A stretch of DNA of 64,000 nucleotides, from NCBI RefSeq assembly GCF_000002595.2, contig NC_057015.1, forward strand, positions 3,565,955 through 3,629,954, written 5' to 3'. The notes beneath the pieces are model-generated. The model ran no database searches and was not told where the DNA came from. It saw only the letters and a list, made by a program, of their open reading frames with translations. Below, piece after piece: positions 46,706 to 57,900 of this stretch (positions within the stretch are counted from its first letter, which is position 1; each line of letters opens with the position of its first letter). The position numbers and the translations under genes were made by a program. The DNA is from Chlamydomonas reinhardtii. Taxonomy: Eukaryota > Chlorophyta > Chlorophyceae > Chlamydomonadales > Chlamydomonadaceae.

Positions 46706-49700
46706 ATGCAGGCATCCACCTCTCTCGGTAGCGCATGCCGCACGCAGCTGGCGGGTAGGACTACGCAGCAGCGGCGCAAGAATGCGTGCGGGACCAATCC
46801 TCATATGCACTGCTGGTTTGCGCGCACAGGCAAGCGCGTCGTCAGCGGACATCGCTACCCAAATGCCCGCATTGCCCTGAAGCCGGCTAAGAGCGGCGCA
46901 GTGGCCTCGGCGGTGGTCGCCGAGGACAAATGGCTTGCTCGGACCGTGAAGGAGGTGGCGACGCCATCCAGGTATGCCCAAATCCTGTAGAGAATGCATA
47001 ATTGGACATGGATTGAAGGGCGGGCGGCTTGATCTCTGGCCCCCCTCTGAACAGCCTTGCCGCTCTGCGGGAGCAATCGAAGAGCGCCCTGGCGACGCTG
47101 CGCATGCCGACGACACGCAACGAGGACTACCGTTTCACGGACATCGCACCGCTGCTGCGGACGAACGTGCAGGTGGGGTGTGGCATCGGCGGGGTGCGGT
47201 GTTGCGACTGGGCTGGCGACAGCGCCGGCGCAGACACAGGCAGCAGGGCCAGCAGCACCGGTCATGTCAGTAGCCGTAGCTAGAAGCCTACCAGGGGAGC
47301 AAAGCAATTGGGCCCCGGGCTGCGGCTGTGGGGGCCTGAAGGTGGCCCCGGAACCCGACCATGCCCAACGGCAGCACATACCTCACCTGCGGAAGCATTG
47401 TGGCGTGGGCCTGCTGACCGCAGCCGCACCACCCTCCCTAACCCGTACTGTATGGCAAAGGCATCATTCCACCGCTTCTGCCTTCCGCGCCCACGTCCTT
47501 ACCCCTTCTTTCCCCTGTCCTTCTCCCGTTCTCCTCCCGCCCGCACGCACGCCGCCCAGCCCGCCGCTGCCGGCGCCGCCGTGCCGTCTGAGCTGCTGGC
47601 TGCCCACGAGCTGCCTGGCGCCGCCGCGCGCCTGGTGGTCGTGGACGGCGTGTTGCGGCCGGAGCTGAGCTCGGGGCTGTCAGGACTGCCGGCGGGCACC
47701 TATGTGGGACCGCTGGCAGGGGCGCCGGAGGCCGTCAAGCAGAAGCTGGTGAGTGCGGGCCGTGTGGATGTGTTGGGTTGTGTGTGTTCGTTGGGGGGCT
47801 GGTAATGTGGTGCAAGATGTTGGTAGGAGGGTGGAAGTGGGTTGAGCGAGCATGTCGGTGGATTGCGTATGGATGGGGCATGGGCTCGAATGACGGGGGC
47901 CCTGCAGTTGTTGAAAGGGGCAGGGCACCCGAGTTGTGCGCCTGCTGGCGGGGCCCGGCACAAAGCGGGGCGTGGTGGCACAAAACCCTGGTCTTCAGTA
48001 CCCGGTACCTAACCGCACACGTGCGAAGGCGCGGTGCGCGCGCACACGCATGCACCAGCAACGCGCATGCACCAGCTACTTCACACGGACGCACACGCCC
48101 GCGCGCAGGGCTCGCTGTCCAACTCCCGCGGCGGCCCCTTCGCCGTGCTGAACGGCTCCCTGGTGCCCGAGGTGCTGGTGGTGGCGGTGCCAGCGGAGAG
48201 GCAGCTGGAGGGGCCGCTGTTTGTGCTGCACCTGGCCTCGGGTGGGTGGTGGTGGGGCACTGGTGGGCGTGAGTCAGGGCGGGAGGGGCGGAGATGGGAG
48301 GTAGGATAGATGGTGGGAGCCAGAGAAGGCAGGAAAAGCGGCCCAGAACAGCAGGTTGGGCAAGGGTTGGCACGGGAATGCGGTGGGCGGCAGGCTGGCC
48401 GGTGTGTGGGGCTGTGGGTCGTCGATGGCGTAATGTGATGTGGGGGCAGGAGCGCGGTTGCGGAATTGATACTGGGGCAAGGATTGGCGGGGCGCACGCG
48501 TGCTCGTTTTTGTTTACTGAGATACAACGTGTTCTTGCCCCCTCCATGCCCTGGCCGCACGCCGCATGCCCCACAGGCGCCACCGGCGCGGACGAGGTCG
48601 CCGCCAACGCGCCGCGGCTGCTGCTGCACGCCGGCACGGGCTCCTCCGCCGAGCTGGTGGAGGAGTACGTGGCGCTGCCGGGCGGGCGGCGCTACCTGAC
48701 GGTGGCTGTGGGGGAGCTGTTCCTGGAGGCGGCCGCCAGCGTGCGCCACTCGTACGTGCAGGTGAGGATGGCGGCGGCGGGTGTTTGGGGGCAGCGAGGG
48801 GCGGTGAGAGATGCCCGTTTGTTGTTTGCAGCCGTGCGTGTGTGGCAGGGGCGTGGTACAGTAAACGCAACCCCGCCTGCTGTTGGACACACGCCTGCTG
48901 ACCCCTCCTCCCTCTCCTCCTCCCTCTCCTCCTCCCTCTCCTCCTCCCTCTCCTCCTCCCGCTCCCCAGCGCGAGGGCGAGGGCTCCTTCCACTTCAAGA
49001 GCACGCTGGTGCATCAGGCGGAGCGCTCGCAGTACACTCTGGCGGAGGCCAGTGTGGGCGGAGCCATCGCGCGCCACGACCTGGTCATTCAACAGGTGTG
49101 GGCGTTGAGCGAGCGGGTGGGGAAGCCGTCCATGACCATGGAGGGGTGGGGGGGCGGGGGATTGAGTGGGCATCAGGGGGAGCGTGTGATGCCGCGAGGG
49201 ATACCACGGCTATGCTGCTTGGGTGTGCACCACAGAGTTCTGCCCCACCTGCCAGTGAATGGAAGCCACGGTGTGCACAGCTGAATGGTGCCCTTGCGGC
49301 CGCCACAAGAACTTGCCGCCCTAACCTGCTCGCGTTCCTCCCCCATCCCTTTCCACCATCCCTCTCCACCCCACAGGGCGGCCCCGAGACGCACACCCAG
49401 ATGAGCCACTTCCTGCTGTGCGGCCCCAGCCAGACGCACGACCTGCACTCGCGCCTGACGCTGGACCACCCCCACGGCACCGCCAACCAGCTGCACAAGT
49501 GCATCGTCAGCCACGCCAGCGGCCGCGGCGTGTTTGACGGCAATGTCAAGGTGTGCCTTAGCAGCGTGTGTGCCTCTGCATACAAATGTGCGAGCCCTCC
49601 TCTCCCTCCCCGTGACACTTGTGGCTCACTCCACCTGCACGCGCCGGCATGTACATGTGTGCACACACTTCCATGCGTGTCTCATTCTTATTCTGTGCTA

Positions 49701-50255
49701 TTTAAGACGCTCCCACCTACACACGCACGCACAGGTGAACCGGCTGGCCCAGAAGACGGACGCGGGGCAGCTGAGCCGCAACCTGCTGCTGGTGCCGCTG
49801 GCCACGGTCAACGTAAAGCCCAACCTGCAGATCATCGCAGATGACGTCAAGTGCACACACGGCTGCGCGGTGTCCGACCTGCGCGACGACGAGCTGTTCT
49901 ACTTCCGGTGAGTAGAGAAGACCTCGATAGAGTGCAACAGCTGCAGCCTGCAATTCGAGGAGGGGAGGCGGGCAATTTAGTTGCAATCCCTTCCTGTTCT
50001 GGGCTTATGTGCTACACAAGGCCCTCATCTTTCCCAGCTCACCTACCTGCTGCTGCTCCGTCATGTGGTTCCCTCCTGCACCTGCCCAAACACAGCGCCC
50101 GCGGTATCAGTGCGGAGTCGGCCCGCCAGGCGCTGGTGTTCTCATTCGGCGCCGAGGTGATCCAGCGCATGGGGCACCCTGTGCTGCAGAAGCGCGTGCA
50201 GGACGACGTCAGCCGGACACTACTCAGCGCGGAGCCGTTCGCGGCCTCGGCGTAA
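46706..50255 (+). CDS. SUFD: Plastid Fe-S cluster assembly protein SufD
   Basis: Component of the SufBCD scaffold complex of plastid iron-sulfur cluster assembly. Nine exons close in phase to 507 residues: 46706-46971, 47055-47172, 47560-47748, 48109-48241, 48577-48761, 48970-49095, 49377-49550, 49735-49907, 50096-50255 (TAA). The N-terminus is a transit-peptide-like Arg/Ser/Thr/Gln stretch (MQASTSLGSACRTQLAGRTT). The family pattern follows: MPTTRNEDYRFTDIAPLL; the beta-helix core with VALPGGRRYLTVAVGELFLE, SFHFKSTLVHQAERSQYTLA and GGAIARHDL; then KTDAGQLSRNLLLVPLATVN, PNLQIIADDVKCTHGCAVSD, LRDDELFYFRARGISAESAR and QALVFSFGAEVI. The KCTHGC block with its Cys and His near the C-terminus is the SufB/D signature used in complex formation. 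The ATG at 46706 is used; a GTG four codons earlier is not needed. Confidence 0.95.
48906..48960. repeat. 12-bp pyrimidine minisatellite at a SUFD 3' splice site
   Basis: More than four copies of tcctccctctcc form the pyrimidine tract in front of the acceptor at 48969. Confidence 0.85.
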
Positions 50256-51826
50256 GAGCGCGAGTGTGTGGTAGTTCGTTGGTGCCGTCAGCGGAGACGC
50301 TGGAGATGGAGGCGGAAGTGGTGGTGGTGTTCGTGCAGGCTAGAGGGAGCGGGGAGGGGGGCTGGGAAAGTGGGGTTTAGGGCGCTGCTTTTTGTTGACT
50401 GTGGCAATTCAGAGGCGCGGTCTGGAGCCTTGACGGGTTTACTAATGGGCTGCTGGCAATGGCGGGGGCTGATGACAACCGGTTACCCAGAGGACTATTG
50501 ACAGGGTTGGGCTTGAGGCGCAGCGTGAGGGGTGTGAGGCGCCGGGAGCGCGGGCCGGATCAAGACAGTTGCATTCTTATGGCTCTCCGATCCAAAGATA
50601 CACCTTCCGGACTGAGGGAAGGCTACATGAATTCTGGGCGTGCCTGCCATACACTGTGCTTGCGCCAAGTCGGACAGACTTGGCAGCTGCTCGGTAAATG
50701 CGCGTTTGCAGGGGGAGACCTTTGACAGTTTGGTTTGGTTTGTGCCTGCTGTGCATGTGCTTGACAGCGGGACGTGGCTGGACACTTTGCGGCGGGCCGT
50801 GCCCGTAGAAACCGCCCCCGGCTAATGTCCGGGAGATGAGGTAGACGCTTGCGGCCTCAGACGGGCGACGTGGCGTGGGCGCAGCCCACTTGTCGCTTGG
50901 TGGGGAAATCTATCTGGGGAGAGTGACTGAGTGAGACGTTTCAGGGTTCATTGCGGATTGCAGGGGTGACTGACTTACTGTGAGACCTCGCTGCGAGTCG
51001 CTGCATGGATTAGCGGGGGGAGGCGGCAGTGCAGTGACTGTACGTTCATGCGCTGGCGAGGGTGGGCTGTAACCCCAGTGAACGAAATGAGCACTCCAGC
51101 CACTCCAGGTTATGGCAGCGCGCATTCCTCAATCAATGTAACAATGTGCTCATGTGCACTCATGCAGCACACACACTGCCAGCAGGCTCTCTGGCCCTGT
51201 CAGCACCCTCAGCACAGTCAGCTAGCACTCGCCATATAACACGTGCACACTGGCGCTCTCAACGCCCCTGCTCTCAACAGCAATCTGTTCGCTCTACATC
51301 CCGTGTCGTCGCCTCGCTTCACAGGCCGCCCGTGACCACAGCCAAAGCTCGTTCTTCGGCTTGTCCTCTCGCTCATGCCGCTCTGCACCCTTGAGCTACG
51401 ATTTAGCCACAGCCCCACACCACGCCTGCGTCAGTCATTCTCTCGCGGATTGTGTTCCGCCGTGCGCGTGCACCACTCGGCACTCCACCCCTTGGGTTCC
51501 TGGCCATGGCACGAAGGCGCTATGCTACATTGCTACCATATGTATAATGCTCTCTCTGCCTTCCTCACCGTTCAGCTCAATGTCAAGCAATTTCAACTAT
51601 CGCACTACTTCTCATCCGCTCGCCACCGGGCACTCGTACGACCCAGAGGAGCACTAACACCCAAGTGCACCCGATGGCGCAGTCGCCACCTTCTGCTCTG
51701 AGCCTAGCCTAGCGCTGCAACCGCCGCAACAATTGCGGTACGCGGTACACAGCAGCAACTTGAGGGCTCTGCTACATCTCACAGCCATGAGTCGACAGGC
51801 CCACACAACTGCAAAGAACGGAACAG
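50256..51826. other. Convergent 3' region between SUFD and the TLC-domain gene
   Basis: Both 3' UTRs meet here. TGTAA at 51068 can end SUFD. No minus-strand TGTAA is visible for the TLC gene. Open frames lack protein-like composition. Confidence 0.5.
51068..51072 (+). terminator. Possible TGTAA poly(A) signal of SUFD
   Basis: TGTAA 813 bases after the SUFD stop; long 3' UTRs are common in this lineage. Confidence 0.35.
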
Positions 51827-53606
51827 TTAACGCTTAGCCACCGCCGTGTGCTTTCGCACAGCCTTGTCCCCCTTGACCGCAATCTCCACAATCTTGTAGA
51901 ACCATATCAGCTGCAGAATGTACACGAAAATCATGAGCGCCCAGCAGGGGTAACACAGTGATGGCGGCAGCCACTGCGGCGCCACGGTGAAGCTGGGCCA
52001 AATGATGGAGTAGGGCCCAGCCAGCACGCGGCACACCAGGAAGCTGAGCGCAAACCTATGGGCGGGAGAGCCATAGACAAGCAGAGAAAGAGGCCGTGTG
52101 AAGTTATATTTGGGTGTTATGGCCTGCATGAAAGACCAAGGGCGTACGGATTGGCTGGGGTATGCGGCACACGGGGACTGCAGGTCTGGAAGGATTTGGG
52201 CAACCAGCAAACCATGACAAAGACCGGGGCTACACCAGGTATGCCCTGTGCAATTCCGGTGTTGCGGCGCTTGTGAATCACACAGAGCCCCAAGCACTCA
52301 CAGGATAAACACGCCCCATTTGAGCCGCGCAACCGCCTTGACGCCGCTGGCGTTGAGCGCCTTGGCGGTGTGCAGGATGGGGTTGGAGATGTCGAACAGC
52401 GCCTGCCACGTCACCTGCATGCGGATGATGTTGGTGACGTACCTGCGCGGCACGACGTGGGACCGGCAGTGAAGTTGGCACGTGCTATTTCGCCCGCTGC
52501 AGGCCATACCAGCGCACACCACAAGCACGGCACGATGCGGCGCGTGCTCCCCTGACCTACTAAGCAGCGGCCTTCCAAGCGCCGCCTTGCGCCTACTCTA
52601 ACCTCTGGGCGTTAGGAAGGCCGCTATAACCTCTGGGCGTCCTGGATCCAGGACTGAGGCAACCAAGTAACTCACCCCAGAACGAGCAGTGCCATGGTGA
52701 CGATGTGGTGTGCGACCATGTCGTTTTTGAGCTTGGTGCCGCAGCCGAGAACGGTGCCTGCCAGCTCGTACAGGTAGTAGGCGAAGGAGAGGACGATGTA
52801 CCAGCGCTGACTCATCATCACGGGGTGGTTGGGCCAGTGGCCAAAGCAGTCCCACGTGCTCCACGGCGTGCAGCCGCCGTTGTGCGTCGCAATCACCCAC
52901 CTGCCGTGCATTGCAGGCATTTGGCTCAGCCGCCACATCCACACAGAACTAAATGCCCCTCCTCTTCGCATGCTCTAGTACACTGACAAAGGCGTGGCGA
53001 AGGACAAAACGCGTGCCCAAAAGGTCACAAACCCTAATCCGTTGCCGGCACCTACCACGCGCCCAGCACCAGCGCCAGGTTGAGCGCCGCAATCCACATG
53101 CTGTCGGCCGTGGCCGCCGCCCGCTTGTGCACCGCCTCCGCAGTCTCAGTGTCCACAGACGCGGCGGCAGGAGCCGGTGTCGACGAAGTGGCAGCGGCTG
53201 TTGCCGGTTTCCCGCCGGGAGACGAAGCGGCCATGACCTCATCGCCGCGCGGCACCATCCGCCGCAGCCGCGCGCCCCCAGCGGGGACCGCCGTCGGCAC
53301 GTCCTCTGCCTTCTCCTCCTCATCCCGCTCCGATGCGCTGTCCCAGGTGCGCGCGACGGGCCCCGCCGGCGAAGGCGCGACGTCGCAAGCGGGCTCGACA
53401 GCTTCCGCGCCGAGAATCGTGCCATCGGCGGGTCGAGCGAGCAGCCGGCGGGCTAGCCAGGGCGTGAACGTGATGTCGTAGACACGTCGCAGCAGTAGCA
53501 GCAGAAGTGCAACCCAGCCCGCTACCGAAAAGTCCCAGAGTCCCAGAGCAGAGCCCGGCTCCGCCAGGCCCGGCGCCAGGGCCGCTCCAAGGAGTCCAAA
53601 AGCCAT
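51827..53606 (-). CDS. TLC-domain (TRAM/LAG1/CLN8) membrane protein
   Basis: Multi-pass ER-type membrane protein, either ceramide-synthase-like or TLCD4/TMEM56-like. Four exons close in phase to 381 residues: 53606-53056, 52900-52676, 52442-52302, 52055-51827 (TAA). The start MAFGLLGAALAPG precedes a first hydrophobic helix (GWVALLLLLLRRVYDITFTP). A long charged Ala/Pro/Glu insert (about residues 60-165) separates it from the TLC core: SQRWYIVLSFAYYLYELAGT, the double His in VAHHIVTMALLVLG, then LFDISNPILHTAKAL and ILFALSFLVCRVLAGPYSII, and a last helix ending WFYKIVEIAVKG. The HH and D..NP..H-type motifs fit the TLC fold, but the loop after HH is not the canonical Lag motif, so ceramide synthase activity is not certain. 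The basic C-terminus (AVAKR) would be cytosolic. Confidence 0.85.
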
Positions 53607-54970
53607 ATTGCAAAATGAAAGGCTTGCCGGTGTGCCTGTCCTTGTTGGACCCAGAAAGGTTGAGTCACCAAAATATCTCGCAAACCCTTCGGTCGGAACA
53701 ACAGTTAGTTGCTTCCAGAGACTCTTCTGCACACGCGCCTATTATGTTGCGGTCCGGTCTTATTTAATAGGAGTTGGCCTTTGTTTAGAAAGCAGAGATT
53801 GTTTGAGCGGCATCTCCGGGAATAACTTCCGGCCTGCCGCCCAAACCCGCCCAAACCGCTGGCGATTTCAACCCCGCCCACCCGCCGGCCCAGCTCTTAA
53901 ACAGCGAGCTCGTTGCTGCCTCTTAATGAACGACACGACAGGACTTCAGGGTAGCGTTCCTAGCAGGGGTAGCTTCATCAACTCAACACATCCAGCCCGT
54001 TTGCAGTGCTCACTCCGGTTCGCTTTGCTGCCGCTCAGATGCAGCGCTTTGTTCGTCCCCCGTCAAGGTATCAACTGCTCCGGCAGCTAGCCCACCGGCT
54101 CCAGAACCCCAGGGACCTACAATGAATGCCTCAGCATGACGGATTAGTCCCTGTCACGTACCGGCACTCTTGACTCCCGGTTCCTGGGACGGCTGGCCCG
54201 CCGCTGGCGACCCATCGACAGACCTACTGGGGACTGGGCATGACTTACGGAATTCTAACGCGTTTACAGCCTAACGACCGACGCGCAATCCTTTTCCTCA
54301 CCCGGCCAAGCCAGCCGAAAATTTGTTCACTCCTCTTAGTAACCTGCCAAGTCGCAGGTACCTGCCTCACTCATCCGCTCATCTCTTCGCCCCAGTGCCT
54401 GGCACCCAGCCATCAGAATGCGCCGTCGAGCTCGCCGCCCCGAGTTTCGCGGCGGCCGCACGCAGATTCACTCTGCTGCTGTTTTGAGCCTGCAGGGTAT
54501 GATACACTCCACACTCCCCCATCCGCAACGGGGCATCCTCAGCGTACGACGCAAGTACAAAAGCTCACGATACACTAGCCCATCACCTGCTGAGGCCACG
54601 TCGGAGTCAAGGGGCGTGCCTGCGTCGGCACCCGCGCGCAACAGACGCCTCACACGCCCCACGGGTTGAATCCCACGTGGTGCGGTGTCCCCAAGACTAC
54701 GGCCTGACACTGCTGGGTGGACGCCCGCCCCCGCACGATCACTGCGCCAATGCCGCCGTCCTCGAAACCAACGGCCTCCCTGCCGAGGCCCCACCCCCGT
54801 CCCCATGCACTACCCCTATCCTCGCCTGGCATGCACTGCTGCACCCCGGCCAGCCCGGCTAGCCCGGCGCCGTGCCCACAATCACAGTCAGTCGTTCCCG
54901 AATCAGTCCAACACACGCACATAGTCTACCCCAGCTCCCGCGCACAACCCGCTGCATGAGTTGAGCATAC
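53607..54970. other. Intergenic region between TLC gene start and GOGAT 3' end
   Basis: Contains the TLC gene promoter and the glutamate synthase 3' UTR (minus-strand TGTAA at 54264). Small open frames are not protein-like. No repeat recognised. Confidence 0.5.
54264..54268 (-). terminator. Possible TGTAA poly(A) signal of glutamate synthase
   Basis: TTACA on the plus strand, about 700 bases after the stop codon at 54971. Confidence 0.35.
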
Positions 54971-57900
54971 TCATGCGCTGACAGCCACCTTGGCGCCAGC
55001 CGCCGCCGGCTGCGCCACCGAGGGGTTGACCTCGGCGGTGTTCTTCTCCGCGGGCGGCACCAGCTGCCAGAACTTGCCCAGCGACGCCTCCCAGTTGGCC
55101 AGCAGGCTCTTGGCCTTGGCGCTGCCAGTGTGCGCCACGTGCGCCTCCAGCAGCCCCCGCAGCTGCGCCTCTCCGGCCTTGGTGATCACGCGCTGCACGC
55201 TAACGATCTCCGTGTTGACCTTGTCCGTGAACGAGCCGTCCTCATCCAGGAAGTAGCCCAGGCCGCCCGTCATGCCCGCCGCCACGTTGCGGCCCACCGA
55301 GCCCAGCACGATCACGCAGCCGCCAGTCATGTACTCGCAGCAGTGGTCGCCCGCGCCCTCCACCACCGCCTCCGCTAGCGAGTTGCGCACCGCGAAGCGC
55401 TCGCCGGCGCGGCCGTTCACGAACAGCCGGCCGCCGGTGGCGCCGTACAGGCAAGTGTTGCCGACCAGCGAGGCCTCCTCGGGCTTGAAGGGCGAGTTGG
55501 CGGGCGGCACGATGGCGATCTCGCCGCCGTTCATGCCCTTGCCCACGTAGTCGTTGGCCTCACCCACCAGCTTCACCTCCAGGCCCTTGACGCAGAAGCA
55601 GCCGAACGACTGGCCGCCCGAGCCGGTCAGCGTCAGCTTGACCTTGCCCTGGAAGCCGCTGTCGCCGTGGTGCTTGGCGATGACACCGGCAACGCGGCCT
55701 AGCGAGGAGCGGTCCACGTTGACGATCTCGAAGGCCTTGGACACGGTCTTGTGGTCCTTGATGGCGGCCATCACCTCGGGTTCCGCCAGGATGCGGTCGT
55801 CCAGCTGCGGGCCGTTGTCGTGCACCTCCTGCGCGCGGCGGGTCGAGGACTTGCCGCTGGCGCCGGCGAAGGTGGTGAGGAAGGACAGGTCCAGGCCCTC
55901 GGTCTTGGCCAGCTTGACGGAGCGCTGCTTCAGCAGGTCGGCGCGGCCAATGACCTCATCCAGGCTGCGGTAGCCCATGTTGGCCAGCTCGGCACGGACC
56001 TCCTCGGCAACGAAGTGGAAGTAGTTGACCAGGTCCTCGGGGGCGCCAGGGAAGCGCGCGCGCAGCTCCTCGCGCTGCGACGCCACGCCCACGGGGCAGT
56101 TGTTGGTGTGGCACACGCGCGCCATGATGCAGCCGGTGGCAATCATGGCCACGGTGCCGAAGCCGAACTCGTCGGCGCCCATCAGCGCGCCCATCAGCAC
56201 GTCGCGGCCGTTGCGCACGCCGCCGTCCACGCGCAGCACCACGCGCTCGCGCAGCTCGTTGCGCACCAGCGTCTGGTGCGTCTCCGCCAGGCCCATCTCC
56301 ATGGGGCCGCCCGCGTGCTTGATGGACGAGATGGGCGAGGCGCCGGTGCCGCCGTCGTGGCCAGACACCTGGATGATGTCGGCGTTGGCCTTGGCCACGC
56401 CGCTGGCGACGACGCCGATGCCGGCCTCGGCCACCAGCTTGACCGACACCTTGGCGCGGGGGTTGACCTGGTGCAGGTCGTAGATGAGCTGCGCCAGGTC
56501 CTCAATGGAGTAGATGTCGTGGTGGGGAGGGGGCGAGATGAGCGGCACGCCGGGCTTGGAGCGGCGCAGCTGCGCGATGTAGGGCGACACCTTCTGGCCG
56601 GGCAGCTGGCCGCCCTCACCGGGCTTGGCGCCCTGCGCAATCTTAATCTCCATCTGCTCCGCGTTCATGATGTACTCGGGCGTGACGCCGAAGCGGCCCG
56701 ACGCCACCTGCTTGATCTTGGAGGTGGCGGTGTCGCCGTTGCGCAGGCCGCGCAGGTAGGAGGCGGTGGCGGACTTGCCCTCGCCGTCCACGTCCGACAG
56801 GTGCAGCCAGCGGATCGGGTCCTCGCCGCCCTCGCCCGAGTTGGACTTGCCGCCGATGCGGTTCATGGCGATGGCGATGGTCTCGTGCGTCTCGCGCGAG
56901 ATGGCGCCCAGCGACATGCCACCGGTGCAGAAGCGCTCCATGATGGCGGCGGCGGGCTCCACCTGGTCAATGGAGATGGGGCCGCGGTCCGACTTGAACT
57001 CCAGGCAGTCGCGCAGGACGGCCACGGGCGAGTCCGCGAAGTGCTGCTGGTAGGCCTTGTAGGCGTCCTTGTCGGCAGCGGAGCCGTTGCCCAGGCCGAT
57101 GGCCTTGTGCAGCAGCTTGGCCATGGTCTGGTTGTTGGAGTGGAACTCACCTGGGAGGCGAATCAGGCGTGTGGCGGGTGTGGGAATGGGTTAAAGAAAG
57201 GTAGCACAAGACTTGGCAGTGACAATCTACGGCACGGTATCCGGCCGCTATCTCCCTGCTTCCGTCCCTGGCCGCAGTCATGCCCCCGCTCTCGCGCCTT
57301 CTCACCCTTGGGCTTGGACTGGATGAAGCCGTAGTCCTCCAGCTTGGTCATGGCCTTCTCGGGGAAGCCCTTGGCCCACAGGCTCTCGGACTCGCGCTGC
57401 AGGTCCGCCAGGCTCATGCCGCCAATGCGCGACACGGTGCCCCTGTAGGTGGTGAGGTGCAAGGCAACGGTGGTTGGGAGTGACGCGAGCGTGAGCTAGG
57501 ACATAACGCATCAACATCCACGGCCTGCTTCCAACGCAAAAGTCCCAGTTGTACCACAACCCGCATACAGCCCGTAGCAACCCAAATGCGCCCCAGCCGC
57601 GGTCGAGCACCCGATCACCCCGCCAACAAACCCGCAGGGCGCACTCACTTGAAGCACATGTCCATCACGTCCTTGCCCAGGCCGTACGCCTCGAAGATCT
57701 GCGCGCCGTGGTAGCACGACAGCAGCGAGATGCCCATCTTGGACAGGATCTTGAGCACGCCCTTCTCCAGCGACTTCTTGAAGTTCTTCTGCGCCACCTT
57801 GACGCTGATGTCCGGCACCTTGCCGGCCTTGATCAGGCTCTGCGTGCGCGCCGACAGGCGCCACTGGCGGCTGGTCTCGTAGCCCAGGTAGGGGCAGATG

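Noticed and set aside
48294-49844. 516-codon plus-strand frame inside SUFD
   Set aside because: Reads through three introns in the wrong frame for the SufD exons.
53606-53732. Upstream N-terminal extension of the TLC protein
   Set aside because: It would need a GTG start; the ATG at 53606 has good context and directly precedes the first hydrophobic helix.
55751-57334. 527-codon open frame on the plus strand opposite the GOGAT catalytic exon
   Set aside because: It mirrors the GC-rich codon use of glutamate synthase; composition is His/Val/Ala/Gly-rich with no domain and it extends across a real intron.
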